Assembly: GCA_026932145.1 (NCBI GenBank)
Contig: JAIXKT010000037.1
Span: 40,743-104,742, forward strand
DNA from: Bacteroidia bacterium
GTDB taxonomy: Bacteria > Bacteroidota > Bacteroidia > J057 > JAIXKT01
DNA: 64,000 nt
Direction: 5' to 3'
Each line of letters opens with the position of its first letter. Within the stretch, counting starts at the first letter, position 1. Shown one piece after another: positions 17,672-26,397 of the stretch. The notes below the pieces were generated by a model. That model was given only the letters and a program-made list of their open reading frames with translations, had not been told where the DNA came from and made no database searches. Position numbers and translations under genes: made by a program.

Positions 17672-18610
17672 GTGGCTGTGAATGAGTTTATAATCACTTT
17701 TCGGGAAAGCTTAGAGGCAGCTCTTGTGGTAGGTATTGTTGGTGCATTTGTTTCTAATTCAGGTGAAAAATCTAATTTTCGCTTTGTTTTATATGGAATA
17801 CTTGCAGCCGTTGTTTGTAGTATTTTGGCGGCAGTAGCCTTAGAGTCTGCTGAGGAATTACTCCAATATCATTCTGCCGAGTATTTTTTTGAGGCTGCTA
17901 TGATGTTTTTAGCATCAGGTTTCTTGATTTATATGGTCTCATGGATGGCTAAGAGAAGCAATATTCGCCAAGAATTAGAACAAAAGACTTCTACGGCATT
18001 GGAAACCGGTAGTAAGTGGGGGATTTTCTCAATCGTATTTTTTGCAATCATGAGAGAGGGCTTTGAAACTGTACTTTTTCTATTTGCAAGTGAAAACCAG
18101 ACAAAAAGTTTTTCTTACGTAGGCGCAATAACTGGAATAATAGCAGCTGTTTTGATAGCATGGCTGATATTTTCACAAAGTAAAAGGCTGCCAATAAAGC
18201 AATTTTTTAACATTACCTCTATATTGTTGATTGTGATGGCTGCCGGCATGGCGGCTTATGGCACACATGAATTGGAAGAAGGTTTTGAAAAAGCTAAAAT
18301 GTTAGGCTTGTTTGGTTTACATGATGAAACCTTACCTGACGGTAAAGTTATAGAAGCTGAAGATAAAATTGCCCGCCCATGGGATATTTTAAAACCCCAA
18401 AGTGAACTTTCCTCCGATTCAAATCCAACATTTTATACGCAGGCAAATGGCAAATATATACATTGGTTTCATGATAAAGGTTTGATAGGAAGCTACTTAA
18501 AAGGATTTATTGGCTATAACAGCAATCCAAATTGGCCGGAGTTTTTTATCTGGATATTTACGTTAGGCTTTGGAATTTATTTATGGAAAAAGCCGGTGCT
18601 TAAACCGTAA
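17672..18610 (+). CDS. Ftr1-family iron permease
   Basis: 312 residues from a GTG start, with about seven hydrophobic segments. Two RExxE metal-translocation motifs are present: RESLE at 11-15 and REGFE at 128-132. These define the Ftr1/EfeU oxidase-dependent iron transporter family in the inner membrane. A hydrophilic insertion follows near residues 200-275 before the final membrane helix. No EfeO/EfeB or multicopper oxidase partner lies next to it, so the oxidation step and energy source are not visible here. The GTG start is used because the family begins directly with FIITFRESLEA; no ATG lies suitably upstream. Confidence 0.9.
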   Translation: MAVNEFIITFRESLEAALVVGIVGAFVSNSGEKSNFRFVLYGILAAVVCSILAAVALESAEELLQYHSAEYFFEAAMMFLASGFLIYMVSWMAKRSNIRQELEQKTSTALETGSKWGIFSIVFFAIMREGFETVLFLFASENQTKSFSYVGAITGIIAAVLIAWLIFSQSKRLPIKQFFNITSILLIVMAAGMAAYGTHELEEGFEKAKMLGLFGLHDETLPDGKVIEAEDKIARPWDILKPQSELSSDSNPTFYTQANGKYIHWFHDKGLIGSYLKGFIGYNSNPNWPEFFIWIFTLGFGIYLWKKPVLKP

Positions 18611-18634
18611 ATAATCCGAATTTTGCCGCGAAGT

Positions 18635-20257
18635 ATGCAGCAAAAGCCAAAAAACATCGAGGGTTTATTTTTTAGTAAATTTATTACTATTTATTTTTTG
18701 GGTGTCATCTTATTGGTAGGTTGCGCTATTGTTAGACCCCCAGAAGGAGGCCCAAAAGATGAAACAGGCCCGAAAATAGCTGCTACCTACCCAGAAATGG
18801 GACAAAAACAGGTCAATTCCCTGCCTATTAAAATTTCCTTTGATGAATATATCGACCCAAATGTTTCACCAAACGATTTGATAATAAATCCATTACCCAA
18901 AAACCGCCCAACTATTTTTGTGCAAGGAAAATCCTTATTTATCAAATTGAATGAAGATTTACTCCCTAATACTACATATTCACTTATCTTAAAGCCAAGT
19001 ATTAAAGATTTTCGTGAGCGTAACCCGCTAAAAAAACCTTTTCACTTAGCTTTTTCAACGGGTGAAACCCTTGATACCGCAAGTATTTCAGGTAAGGTTT
19101 CAGATGCGGCCTCCTTAAAACCCGAACCAACCTGCTTAGTAGCCTTGTTCCCAGCCGAAACCGTTCCAGATTCTAACTTTATAGATATAAAACCCAAATA
19201 CCTGACCCTTACGGACTCAACCGGCTATTTTAACCTAAAACATATAGCTTCCGGAACGTATCTATTGGCAGCATTTACCGATACAGATTTTAGCAACTCT
19301 TATAACAACAATTCTGAAAAAATTGGCCTAACGGAAAATTGCATAATTAAGATTTCAGTAAATTCAGAAGTATCTGATTTACAGATATTTACACAAATTT
19401 GGGACACCCTTCCGCCCAGCGTCTCAAAAGTAAAATGGCTTGGAAAAACTGCCATAGAAGTTTTATTTTCCGAAGGCTTATTGAATTACCCGGTTGTTCA
19501 ATCTCCTAAAACAGCATTTTCTTCTACGTGGATTACTCAGGGGGGGAAAGCAATCCAGATTTTTTTGCCTCCTGAAAATCAACAGGATTCAATTATCCTG
19601 ACACAAATAACAGATTCAGTAAAAAACACTACCTCAAGAACCATTTTTTTACCGGTAACACTTCCGCCGGATACATTTTGGCTGGAGCAAAAACCGCATC
19701 CCCAGAAATTAGAAACTTGGTTACTACGTGCTAATGAAAATATTCCACCGGATTCTTTTACAACCCATCTTACCTGTATAGATACTGCCGGCAAAAAAGT
19801 AGTTATTCAGGCAGAAATGAACAAAGGAATTGTAGAATGGACTCACCCCAAAAATCTAAATCCAGAATCACAGTTAAAACTCTTATTAAGCCCGTTTAAC
19901 TACCCAAAAATTAAAATTGATTCTATCAAAACAGTTTACTGTTTTCCCAGATATGCTAATGATTTTGGCAGTTTATCCGGCCAAATTGACATAAAAGGGA
20001 ATATAATTGTATATTTATTCAAGGAAGGAAATACTGTTCCGATAGCTATTCAAACAGATAAAAATTTTACTTTCAATTTATTAGAACCCGGAAATTATTT
20101 TTTGTCTGTTGTTTTTGATGAAGATAATAACGGGATTCGTACTATGGGTAGGCTTAAACCTTACAGGCTTCCTGAAAAAATATGGAAATGGAATGAACCT
20201 ATTGTGGTAAAAGCAAATTGGGAAACTAACGTTAGTTCTTTAAAACCAGAATTTTAG
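18635..20257 (+). CDS. Ig-like (Big_5) lipoprotein
   Basis: 540 residues from the ATG at 18635; an in-frame TTG at 18623 is less likely. The N-terminus has a hydrophobic segment ending in a lipobox (LLVGCAIVRPPEGGPKDETGP), so it should be an acylated envelope lipoprotein. The next segment, PKIAATYPEMGQKQV...ISFDEYID, is the bacterial Ig-like domain 5 that opens this common Bacteroidota family. A carboxypeptidase-regulatory-like beta-sandwich (ISGKVSDAASLKPEPTCLVALF) follows at about 150-230, and a second one closes the protein. Function is not established. It ends 7 bases from a convergent gene with no room for a separate terminator. Confidence 0.75.
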   Translation: MQQKPKNIEGLFFSKFITIYFLGVILLVGCAIVRPPEGGPKDETGPKIAATYPEMGQKQVNSLPIKISFDEYIDPNVSPNDLIINPLPKNRPTIFVQGKSLFIKLNEDLLPNTTYSLILKPSIKDFRERNPLKKPFHLAFSTGETLDTASISGKVSDAASLKPEPTCLVALFPAETVPDSNFIDIKPKYLTLTDSTGYFNLKHIASGTYLLAAFTDTDFSNSYNNNSEKIGLTENCIIKISVNSEVSDLQIFTQIWDTLPPSVSKVKWLGKTAIEVLFSEGLLNYPVVQSPKTAFSSTWITQGGKAIQIFLPPENQQDSIILTQITDSVKNTTSRTIFLPVTLPPDTFWLEQKPHPQKLETWLLRANENIPPDSFTTHLTCIDTAGKKVVIQAEMNKGIVEWTHPKNLNPESQLKLLLSPFNYPKIKIDSIKTVYCFPRYANDFGSLSGQIDIKGNIIVYLFKEGNTVPIAIQTDKNFTFNLLEPGNYFLSVVFDEDNNGIRTMGRLKPYRLPEKIWKWNEPIVVKANWETNVSSLKPEF

Positions 20258-20264
20258 GTGATTT

Positions 20265-21026
20265 TTAAAAAAGATATGAAAAGCCGTTCGTAAGTGTATA
20301 AAAGGTTTTATTGATTCCGGCAGGCGGGTACGTATCATGAAAAATATTGTAAGTTACAGCATAGGATAAATGCTTGGTGATTTTGAGCAATAGCCTTGTT
20401 TCGCTCGATATTCGGTAATCTGATAATATAGTAATATTGGGCTGAAAATAAGTTGTATTGCTAATTAGATACTGATCTTTTATTCTCCAATAAAACGACA
20501 GATAGGTGCTGATTCTAAAATCTCTATTTTCTCGGTTTATTTCTGTTCTAAGCAGTTCATTTTCCCACATTAAATTTAGTCCATAGAAAATACGTAAAGA
20601 GTCGTTTTGTAAAATTCTAAGGCGGCTACCGGCACCGATTAATGTTCTGGACTGTAACGCCTGAATAGGATTGTTTTGCCATTGAGCAAAAGCCTCCGGA
20701 GTGAGCTTAGCTTTAGTATTTAGCGTAAAGCGTAAATGCTGAAAAGTTTGATTAACCAAATTTTGATCAATTGCCCGAATAAAGGTGTAACTGCTTACTA
20801 ATAAAATAGTTGGTTTTTTCCAGTTATATTGAACATGAGAGATAGCAGTAGCATTGTAAATCAAAGTCTGATTTTTGGCCACTGATAGTGATAAATTGAT
20901 ATTTCCGATAAGCCCTGTATCGGCAGATACAAATCGCTGACTTTCAATATTAACGACTTGCCCTGATGTATAAAAGTAGGTAAGTAGCCACGCTCCAAAG
21001 CACCAAACTCTCAGAGAGAATATCAT
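20265..21026 (-). CDS. DUF481-type outer-membrane protein
   Basis: 253 residues with an N-terminal export signal (cleavage after YTSGQ likely). The mature sequence starts VVNIESQRFVSADTGLIGNINLSLSVAKNQ, the recognisable beginning of Bacteroidota DUF481 (YdiY-like, salt-induced outer-membrane protein) members. It continues with the typical barrel strands QHLRFTLNTKAKLTPEAFAQWQ and RTLIGAGSRLRIL. It is predicted to be an outer-membrane beta-barrel of unknown transport or structural role. It lies 3 bases downstream of the endonuclease/phosphatase lipoprotein gene, so the two are probably co-transcribed. Confidence 0.75.
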   Translation of the reverse strand: MIFSLRVWCFGAWLLTYFYTSGQVVNIESQRFVSADTGLIGNINLSLSVAKNQTLIYNATAISHVQYNWKKPTILLVSSYTFIRAIDQNLVNQTFQHLRFTLNTKAKLTPEAFAQWQNNPIQALQSRTLIGAGSRLRILQNDSLRIFYGLNLMWENELLRTEINRENRDFRISTYLSFYWRIKDQYLISNTTYFQPNITILSDYRISSETRLLLKITKHLSYAVTYNIFHDTYPPAGINKTFYTLTNGFSYLF

Positions 21027-21029
21027 GCA

Positions 21030-22070
21030 TTATTTTAGCTTCAAATAGATATAGACCGGTAGGTGGTCGCTGTATCCGCCTAAGTATTTGTCTCCAACGT
21101 AAGTACGCAGTGGACTTCCTTTATATTTGGGGTCAGTTTCAAAAAGAAAATCTGCTTTAAATATTGTGGCACTTCCCATAACATAGGAAATTCCTTTTTT
21201 GTTGTTTTGTGGAAGCAAGTCATAAGAAATAATAATATGGTCAAGCATACCCCAATTACCTTTGTATAAGTGGCTTCCTTTTCCTTGTTCTTTGAGTGGA
21301 TACATAGTATTGAAGAGTTCTCCCGGGCGAGTTTGTTCCGGCGTAGGCTTTGCTCCTAAGGTCTCTTTAACACTTTCGTCATTAGGCTCATCGTTCAAAT
21401 CTCCCATGATTAAGATATAATCTTTATCAAACCGGTTCATAAGAGAGTCGCAAATATGTTTGACTACCTCTGCTGCTAACTTTCTTTTATAGATACTTTC
21501 GTTTCCGCCTCTTCTGGATGGCCAGTGGTTTACCAACACCGTTAAGGTGTCTTGCGTTGGTAATACCAACCCGGTAACGACCAAGACATCACGAGTTTTA
21601 AAATCGGCATTGGCTGGGTCAATAACGCCATATTTTTGTGTATTCAGTACCTGAAAACGGCTTTTTTTGTACAATAATGCTACATCTATTCCACGATTAT
21701 CGGGAGAATCAAAATGTACATATCCGTAGTTGCCTTTTAAGGAAGGTTGATTAGCTAAGTCTTTAACGGTCTTTTCATTCTCGACTTCAGAAAGTCCCAC
21801 AATATCTGGCCCTGTAGGGTTTCCTATTTGGCTAATTGCCTTTGACATATTGCCCAATTTTTGTTGGTATCTTTCTGGAGTCCATTTTTTAGGGCTTCCC
21901 GGTAAAAATTCAGCGTCATCTATAAGCGGGTCATCTTCGGTATCAAAGAGATTCTCTTGATTATAAAACGCAGCAACAAAGGGTTGCTTTGCCGTTAGTT
22001 TTTGGGACTGGCTACAGCCACTTAACACTAACAAACATAACGAAAGTAATAACAAATTTATACGGAGCAT
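21030..22070 (-). CDS. Endonuclease/exonuclease/phosphatase-family lipoprotein
   Basis: 346 residues. The signal ends in a lipobox (LCLLVLSGCSQSQ), so it should be a lipoprotein. The EEP fold is clear from FVAAFYNQENLFDTEDDP (Asn/Glu metal ligands), GPDIVGLSEVENEKTVKDL (catalytic Glu), LVNHWPSRRGG (His/Asn), ILMGDLNDEPND (Asp/Asn) and SDHLPVYIYL (terminal Asp-His). All active-site motifs are intact, so it is probably a metal-dependent phosphodiesterase or nuclease acting on extracytoplasmic substrates. The substrate is unknown. It leads a two-gene unit with the DUF481 protein. Confidence 0.85.
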   Translation of the reverse strand: MLRINLLLLSLCLLVLSGCSQSQKLTAKQPFVAAFYNQENLFDTEDDPLIDDAEFLPGSPKKWTPERYQQKLGNMSKAISQIGNPTGPDIVGLSEVENEKTVKDLANQPSLKGNYGYVHFDSPDNRGIDVALLYKKSRFQVLNTQKYGVIDPANADFKTRDVLVVTGLVLPTQDTLTVLVNHWPSRRGGNESIYKRKLAAEVVKHICDSLMNRFDKDYILIMGDLNDEPNDESVKETLGAKPTPEQTRPGELFNTMYPLKEQGKGSHLYKGNWGMLDHIIISYDLLPQNNKKGISYVMGSATIFKADFLFETDPKYKGSPLRTYVGDKYLGGYSDHLPVYIYLKLK

Positions 22071-22274
22071 CAGTAGTTGGATTTTTGGGTTTCTAAGTGA
22101 TTATTTGTTGCACTAAAGCAATTACAAAGATACAGTTTTTGGTTAAAAACTTTTCGCTAAAAAATATTGCCTACAAATTGCCTGCGGATAAATCTGGGAA
22201 AACAGCTATATCCGAAAATATATTTAACGCTGATAAAATCAGCATTTCGTTATTTAGAGATAGCGGTGATGTTC

Positions 22275-23060
22275 TTAGGAAATCAGGTAGTTACTGTTTT
22301 GGGAGCGAACGCCTAATGCAGCAGCTTTTTCATAGATAGGAGAGGCCGTTTGCTCAAATCCCGGAACATTAGACATACAATCTTCTAAGAGGATAAATTT
22401 TTGAGCAAAATTCATGTCGTATTCGATTGCTTGTGCTAAGGAATTTGCAACACAATGGGAGCGAGCTTCACCGGCAAGGTAGATTTCGTCAAACTGAGAC
22501 AAGGTCTTGATAAGGTCATAATTCCAACCTGTTTCCGGAAAATCAGGCAGGATGATATTTGCACGGAATATTCCAAAATGCTCAGTGTAAGGATTTTGCC
22601 CCTTTTGAATACATGAAAAAGATTGTCCGGTTAAATCTGCCCATTTTTGTATTATAGTAAGTAATTCCGGCATTATTTCAGCACCATAACTTCCTGATAA
22701 ACAATGCTCTGTCCATATTATGTGGGGAAATTGTCCTTGTTTTTCTAATTCTTCAAGATACCAAATTCCATGTTCTGGATTGGGTTGGAATACCCATTGT
22801 TTAGATTTGGCATCTTCTAAGGTGATTTGGGAAAACGGTTTCGGATGCTCCCCATTGGCATTAACCCAAGGTTCCGGAAGAGCAATATTTAGTTTTAAAT
22901 GTGTATCCTGGGTGCAAAAAATCGCATCTATTTTGCCGGAATTATGAGAAATCCACCCACATAGTTTTTCAATATCTATTTCTGAATTAGGAACATACAG
23001 AGAACCTGCTGGTGAGCAAAAATCAATTTGTGGGTCAATTATTAATACGGTACGTTTCAT
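22275..23060 (-). CDS. Isochorismatase-family hydrolase (nicotinamidase-like)
   Basis: 261 residues. The N-terminus TVLIIDPQIDFCSPAGSLYVP gives the catalytic Asp of the cysteine-hydrolase family, the lysine appears in IQKGQNPYTEHFG and the nucleophile in GEARSHCVANSLAQA. The order Asp-Lys-Cys fits nicotinamidase and related amidases. The active-site histidine-rich metal motif (DTHLKLNIA) resembles the DxH of nicotinamidases, supporting a role in NAD salvage, but other isochorismatase-like activities cannot be excluded. Its ATG overlaps the stop of ribF (ATGA), so it is translationally coupled to flavin synthesis. Confidence 0.8.
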   Translation of the reverse strand: MKRTVLIIDPQIDFCSPAGSLYVPNSEIDIEKLCGWISHNSGKIDAIFCTQDTHLKLNIALPEPWVNANGEHPKPFSQITLEDAKSKQWVFQPNPEHGIWYLEELEKQGQFPHIIWTEHCLSGSYGAEIMPELLTIIQKWADLTGQSFSCIQKGQNPYTEHFGIFRANIILPDFPETGWNYDLIKTLSQFDEIYLAGEARSHCVANSLAQAIEYDMNFAQKFILLEDCMSNVPGFEQTASPIYEKAAALGVRSQNSNYLIS

Positions 23061-24004
23061 GAGTTTTGAAAATCAGATAATTTATGTTGGCTTACAATAA
23101 TGTCTTCCTGAATTTGAGCAATTAGTTTATCAACGGTTTCAAAGCGTTGTTGAGGGCGAATAAAATCAATGAACTCGATGGTTAGCGATTGGTCATAAAG
23201 ATCTTGTTCAAAGTTAATTAAATGGGCTTCTATTTGTACATTTTGCCCGTTAAAAGTAGGCCTTGTGCCGATATTCAGTACTGCCGGGTATCTTTTTTGG
23301 TTCCAAATCACCCAAATTGCATAAACGCCTAAGGCCGGAATTAACTTATCAGGGTCTTCCGGTAAAATATTTGCCGTAGGAAAACCTATTTTTCTTCCTA
23401 TTTGATTTCCACGTACTACCTTACCGCTTATAGAATAACGATAACCGAGATATTGATATGCTGTGGTTACACTTCCGGCGGCTAATGCCTCTCTAATTTT
23501 GGTACTACTGATATTCACTTGGTTAATCTGATATACCGGTATTTCAGAAACACCAAAATGGTGTATTTTTCCTAAAGCAATCAACTCATCTAAGCCACCG
23601 GATCTACTTCTACCAAAATGATGATCATAGCCAATAGCTATGTGTTTTATATTCAAGTAATTAACAAGTATTTTTTCAATAAATTCGGTAGATGATAAGT
23701 GGGAAAATTCAACCGTAAAAGGGAGTAAAATTAAGTTTTGAATATTTAGCTCATCTAAGCGGTGTGTTTTTTCCGGTAATGATTGAAGTAATTTTAGGTT
23801 ATCGCTTTGTGGATTTAGTACTTTTCTGGGGTGCGGGTAAAAACTTAATACTCCCGTTTGGCCATGGATAGATTTAGCTTTTTCTGTAAGATTTTCTAAT
23901 ACTGCTACGTGCCCTAAATGCAATCCGTCAAAAGTTCCTATTGTTAAAACTAAGTCCGTTACTCCTTTAATTTCTTGATAATTACTAAATACCTGAATGC
24001 TCAT
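23057..24004 (-). CDS. ribF: Bifunctional riboflavin kinase / FAD synthetase
   Basis: Phosphorylates riboflavin to FMN and adenylylates FMN to FAD. 315 residues, normal for RibF. The N-terminal nucleotidyltransferase domain has TIGTFDGLHLGHVAVL (the GxFDGxHxGH motif), AIGYDHHFGRSRSGG and the ISSTKIREALAAG segment. The C-terminal kinase domain carries GKVVRGNQIGRKIGFPTANI and PAVLNIGTRPTF with a terminal VEAHLINFEQDLYDQ-like stretch. It sits in a minus-strand run behind the DtxR-like regulator (6-base gap from that gene's stop) and is coupled to the downstream hydrolase. Confidence 0.95.
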   Translation of the reverse strand: MSIQVFSNYQEIKGVTDLVLTIGTFDGLHLGHVAVLENLTEKAKSIHGQTGVLSFYPHPRKVLNPQSDNLKLLQSLPEKTHRLDELNIQNLILLPFTVEFSHLSSTEFIEKILVNYLNIKHIAIGYDHHFGRSRSGGLDELIALGKIHHFGVSEIPVYQINQVNISSTKIREALAAGSVTTAYQYLGYRYSISGKVVRGNQIGRKIGFPTANILPEDPDKLIPALGVYAIWVIWNQKRYPAVLNIGTRPTFNGQNVQIEAHLINFEQDLYDQSLTIEFIDFIRPQQRFETVDKLIAQIQEDIIVSQHKLSDFQNS

Positions 24005-24010
24005 AAAATT

Positions 24011-24673
24011 TTAAGTGGGGATTACTAAGACTAACTCGGCTACTGTGCTGCTAACTACGGTTTCGGTTTTATCTTCTATTTTGATTAATCGGGAGTTATC
24101 AAAAGGGATAATTTCCGCTATCTTTATTTTCATTCCGATATTAAGTTGTAGCCGGTTTAAGTATTTTAAAAGATTTGGGTCTCGCTGAGTAATACCGGAT
24201 ATTTTTACCTCTTGATTTATAGATATTTGCGACAATAAAGTGGCATTTAGCTGCTCTACTTCTCCGTTGATATTTGGGATGGGTTCTCCTAATGGGTCGT
24301 ATTGTGGGTATCCAAGTAAATTATCCAAGCGTGCTATCAGTAATTCATCATCAATATATCCAAGTCGTTCTGCTGTATCATGAGCGTGTTTCCAAGGAAG
24401 TTCCAAAACATTGACCAAAAACACCTCCCAAAGTCTATGTCTTCGGATGGTCGTTAAGGCTGTCTGTTTTCCTAAGGCTGTTAATGTTACGCCACGGTAA
24501 GGTTGGTATTCTAAAAAGCCATTTTTAAACAAGCGCTTTAACATATCGGTAACTGAAGCAGGGCTTATTTTTAGGTCTGCCGATAAGGCGGTTGTTCCAA
24601 CTTGTAAATTGTCTGCGGTATATTTATAGATAGTTTTGAGGTAATTTTCTTCTGTCTGGGATAATTTATGCAT
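24011..24673 (-). CDS. DtxR/MntR-family metal-dependent transcriptional regulator
   Basis: 220 residues from the ATG at 24673 (MHKLSQTEENYLKTIY, the family's usual beginning). An upstream ATG at 24694 would overlap the preceding gene by 8 bases. The winged-helix DNA-binding domain occupies about 1-65 (TTALSADLKISPASVTDMLKRLFKNGFL). The metal-binding and dimerisation helices follow (RRHRLWEVFLVNVLELPWKHAHDTAERLGYIDDELLIARLDNLLG), containing the conserved His and Glu ligands. A C-terminal FeoA/SH3-like domain ends the protein. Such regulators repress iron or manganese uptake. No uptake gene is adjacent; the Ftr1 gene is 5 kb away. Confidence 0.88.
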   Translation of the reverse strand: MHKLSQTEENYLKTIYKYTADNLQVGTTALSADLKISPASVTDMLKRLFKNGFLEYQPYRGVTLTALGKQTALTTIRRHRLWEVFLVNVLELPWKHAHDTAERLGYIDDELLIARLDNLLGYPQYDPLGEPIPNINGEVEQLNATLLSQISINQEVKISGITQRDPNLLKYLNRLQLNIGMKIKIAEIIPFDNSRLIKIEDKTETVVSSTVAELVLVIPT

Positions 24674-24686
24674 GAAAATTAGGGTG

Positions 24687-25514
24687 TTAATCAATCTGCA
24701 AAGAAATGCCTCCCTGCAAAGTAACTAATGGTATAGAGTAGTAAACTGCATAAGAGGCACCGAAAAATGGTTTAAGATGTAAAGTTGGTTTTGGAAATAA
24801 ATTATAAGAAACTAAGCCGCATATTTCGTATCTGGGAGTACGGACTTCCACGATAGCCGGAGCGAACCGTCCCTCTACGTTAATTTGCCATTTTGGGTCA
24901 GGGTAAATATCTACGGTTAATGTCGTTTCATAGTGCATTTTGCTAATTCTGCGTTTTTCTCTCGTAGAGTCACTGTATTGGGTAAAACGTTCTAACATAA
25001 ATCCGTTACCCCACCTCAGATTAACGTGCTCTGCTGCTACTAAGTTTAAACCCAGTAATTGCCAATCAATAACTTGATAGTTGTCTATAAATTTTGTTCG
25101 GATCTCGTAATATTGATTTAGGCGAATATCGGTAGCGAAGAGTCCCCATTTTCCGATTAGGCGAGGTTGAAAAAGATATAGATTATCAACGGCATTATGG
25201 CCGGTTAGTATTCTTAGTTCTAATGAGGTGATATGCCGTGAGTTAGCATCTTTTTTTCTTAAAATTTCCTGATGATATTTGTCTAAGAAAGCGAATATAT
25301 CCAAGAATACTGGAGCGCAATTTGAGCAGGCATTACAGCCTTGTAGGCAGGCACCGGCTCCGTCTAAGCAACCGCCGGCATCTCCGCCACCGCTGCTACT
25401 CCTCCCCCCAGAAGAACTGCTCCCTGAATTACCTTTTATTCCTTCTAACTTTTGTCCGAAACACTCGTAATTCAAAAAAAAGCAACACACTACTATTGCT
25501 ACCCGCCAAAACAT
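24687..25514 (-). CDS. Secreted outer-membrane protein with Ser/Gly/Cys-rich linker
   Basis: 275 residues. A signal peptide (ending CFGQ) is followed by a low-complexity Ser/Gly stretch (about 30-48) and a cysteine cluster with five Cys within 18 residues (about 49-66, CLDGAGACLQGCNACSNC). The rest alternates in amphipathic strands (SLELRILTGHNAVDNLYLFQPRLIGKWGLFATDIRLNQYY, NVEGRFAPAIVEV, GGISLQID) and looks like a beta-barrel with a terminal strand. I recognise no family. The cluster could form disulfides, carry a metal, or be a lipidation-independent anchor. It is the first gene of the run leading to the DtxR-like regulator and ribF. Confidence 0.6.
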   Translation of the reverse strand: MFWRVAIVVCCFFLNYECFGQKLEGIKGNSGSSSSGGRSSSGGGDAGGCLDGAGACLQGCNACSNCAPVFLDIFAFLDKYHQEILRKKDANSRHITSLELRILTGHNAVDNLYLFQPRLIGKWGLFATDIRLNQYYEIRTKFIDNYQVIDWQLLGLNLVAAEHVNLRWGNGFMLERFTQYSDSTREKRRISKMHYETTLTVDIYPDPKWQINVEGRFAPAIVEVRTPRYEICGLVSYNLFPKPTLHLKPFFGASYAVYYSIPLVTLQGGISLQID

Positions 25515-25575
25515 TGCGCAAAAATACCAGATTTAAGTTTAGGTTACTACGTAAAAATGATAGACTTTGTTATCT

Positions 25576-25603
25576 CTTTTATAGCTTTTTTAAGCTATAA
25601 AAG
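25576..25603 (-). terminator. 12-bp perfect stem-loop after the glycosyltransferase gene
   Basis: Arms 25576-25587 and 25592-25603 (CTTTTATAGCTT / AAGCTATAAAAG) pair perfectly around a TTTT loop, 22 bases past the stop at 25625. There is no T-run after it on the minus strand, so it could be a weak terminator or an RNA 3'-end stabiliser. Confidence 0.45.
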
Positions 25604-25624
25604 CTATTTTAGGACTTAAACTGC

Positions 25625-26341
25625 TTAAATCTTAAAAAAGCCGTACTTTAAAATGCAATAAAGTGCCCGAAAGCCGTCTTTCCAGTTTATTTTTTTCCCT
25701 TCTTCGTATGTGCGTCCGTAATAAGAGATTCCCACTTCGTATATCCTGATTTTGGGAATTCTGGCTATTTTGGCAGTAATCTCCGGCTCAAATCCAAAGC
25801 GATTTTCCTGCAAAGAAATAGATTGTATAATGTTGGTTCTAAATACTTTATAACACGTTTCCATATCTGTTAAATTCAGATTGGTAAACATATTGGATAG
25901 AAAAGTCAAAAATTTATTTCCAATGGTATGCCAAAAAAATAAAATCCGATGTGGTTTTCCACCCATAAACCGAGAACCATAAACGACATCAGCAAATCCA
26001 TTTATGATTGGCTTCAATAGTAGATTATATTCCTCTGGATCATACTCTAAATCAGCATCTTGGATAATTAAAAAATCTCCCGTTGCCTTAGAAATACCGG
26101 TTCTTAATGCGGCTCCTTTTCCCTGATTAACCGAATGTTTATGGTATTGAATATTTAAAGTACGATTATTAGCAATATATTGATTGATAGCCTCTTCGGT
26201 GTTGTCAGTAGAAAAATCGTTTATTAGAATGATTTCCTTTTCTATTTGATTAGCTAACTCTACGGATTTGATTTTGTCTAAAATAAGATGAATTGTAGCT
26301 CCTTCGTTAAAGACGGGTATTATAACTGATAGCTTACTCAT
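25625..26341 (-). CDS. GT2-family glycosyltransferase (DPM1-like)
   Basis: 238 residues of GT-A fold, starting [17 protein letters not shown]. The DxD-type metal/nucleotide site is [14 protein letters not shown], preceded by the NDFSTDNT and [12 protein letters not shown] motifs. It resembles polyprenyl-phosphate mannose/glucose transferases (dolichol-phosphate mannosyltransferase type) but lacks C-terminal membrane helices. The donor and acceptor sugars cannot be told from the sequence. It is flanked by unrelated outer-membrane protein genes on the same strand, 56 bases after one of them. Confidence 0.85.
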   Translation of the reverse strand: MSKLSVIIPVFNEGATIHLILDKIKSVELANQIEKEIILINDFSTDNTEEAINQYIANNRTLNIQYHKHSVNQGKGAALRTGISKATGDFLIIQDADLEYDPEEYNLLLKPIINGFADVVYGSRFMGGKPHRILFFWHTIGNKFLTFLSNMFTNLNLTDMETCYKVFRTNIIQSISLQENRFGFEPEITAKIARIPKIRIYEVGISYYGRTYEEGKKINWKDGFRALYCILKYGFFKI

Positions 26342-26397
26342 TTGTATTTATGCCGGCTTGAAGTTATGCTGGCTTGCTATTTCAAAGAGGTAAGAGT

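Noticed and set aside
22229..22243. Six-bp hairpin GCTGAT/ATCAGC after the isochorismatase-like gene
   Set aside because: Stem short, loop of three A, no T-run; too weak to call a terminator.
22097..22339. 80-codon plus-strand frame between two minus-strand genes
   Set aside because: It overlaps the 3' end of the isochorismatase-like gene, has no promoter or family likeness, and is low in complexity of a real protein.
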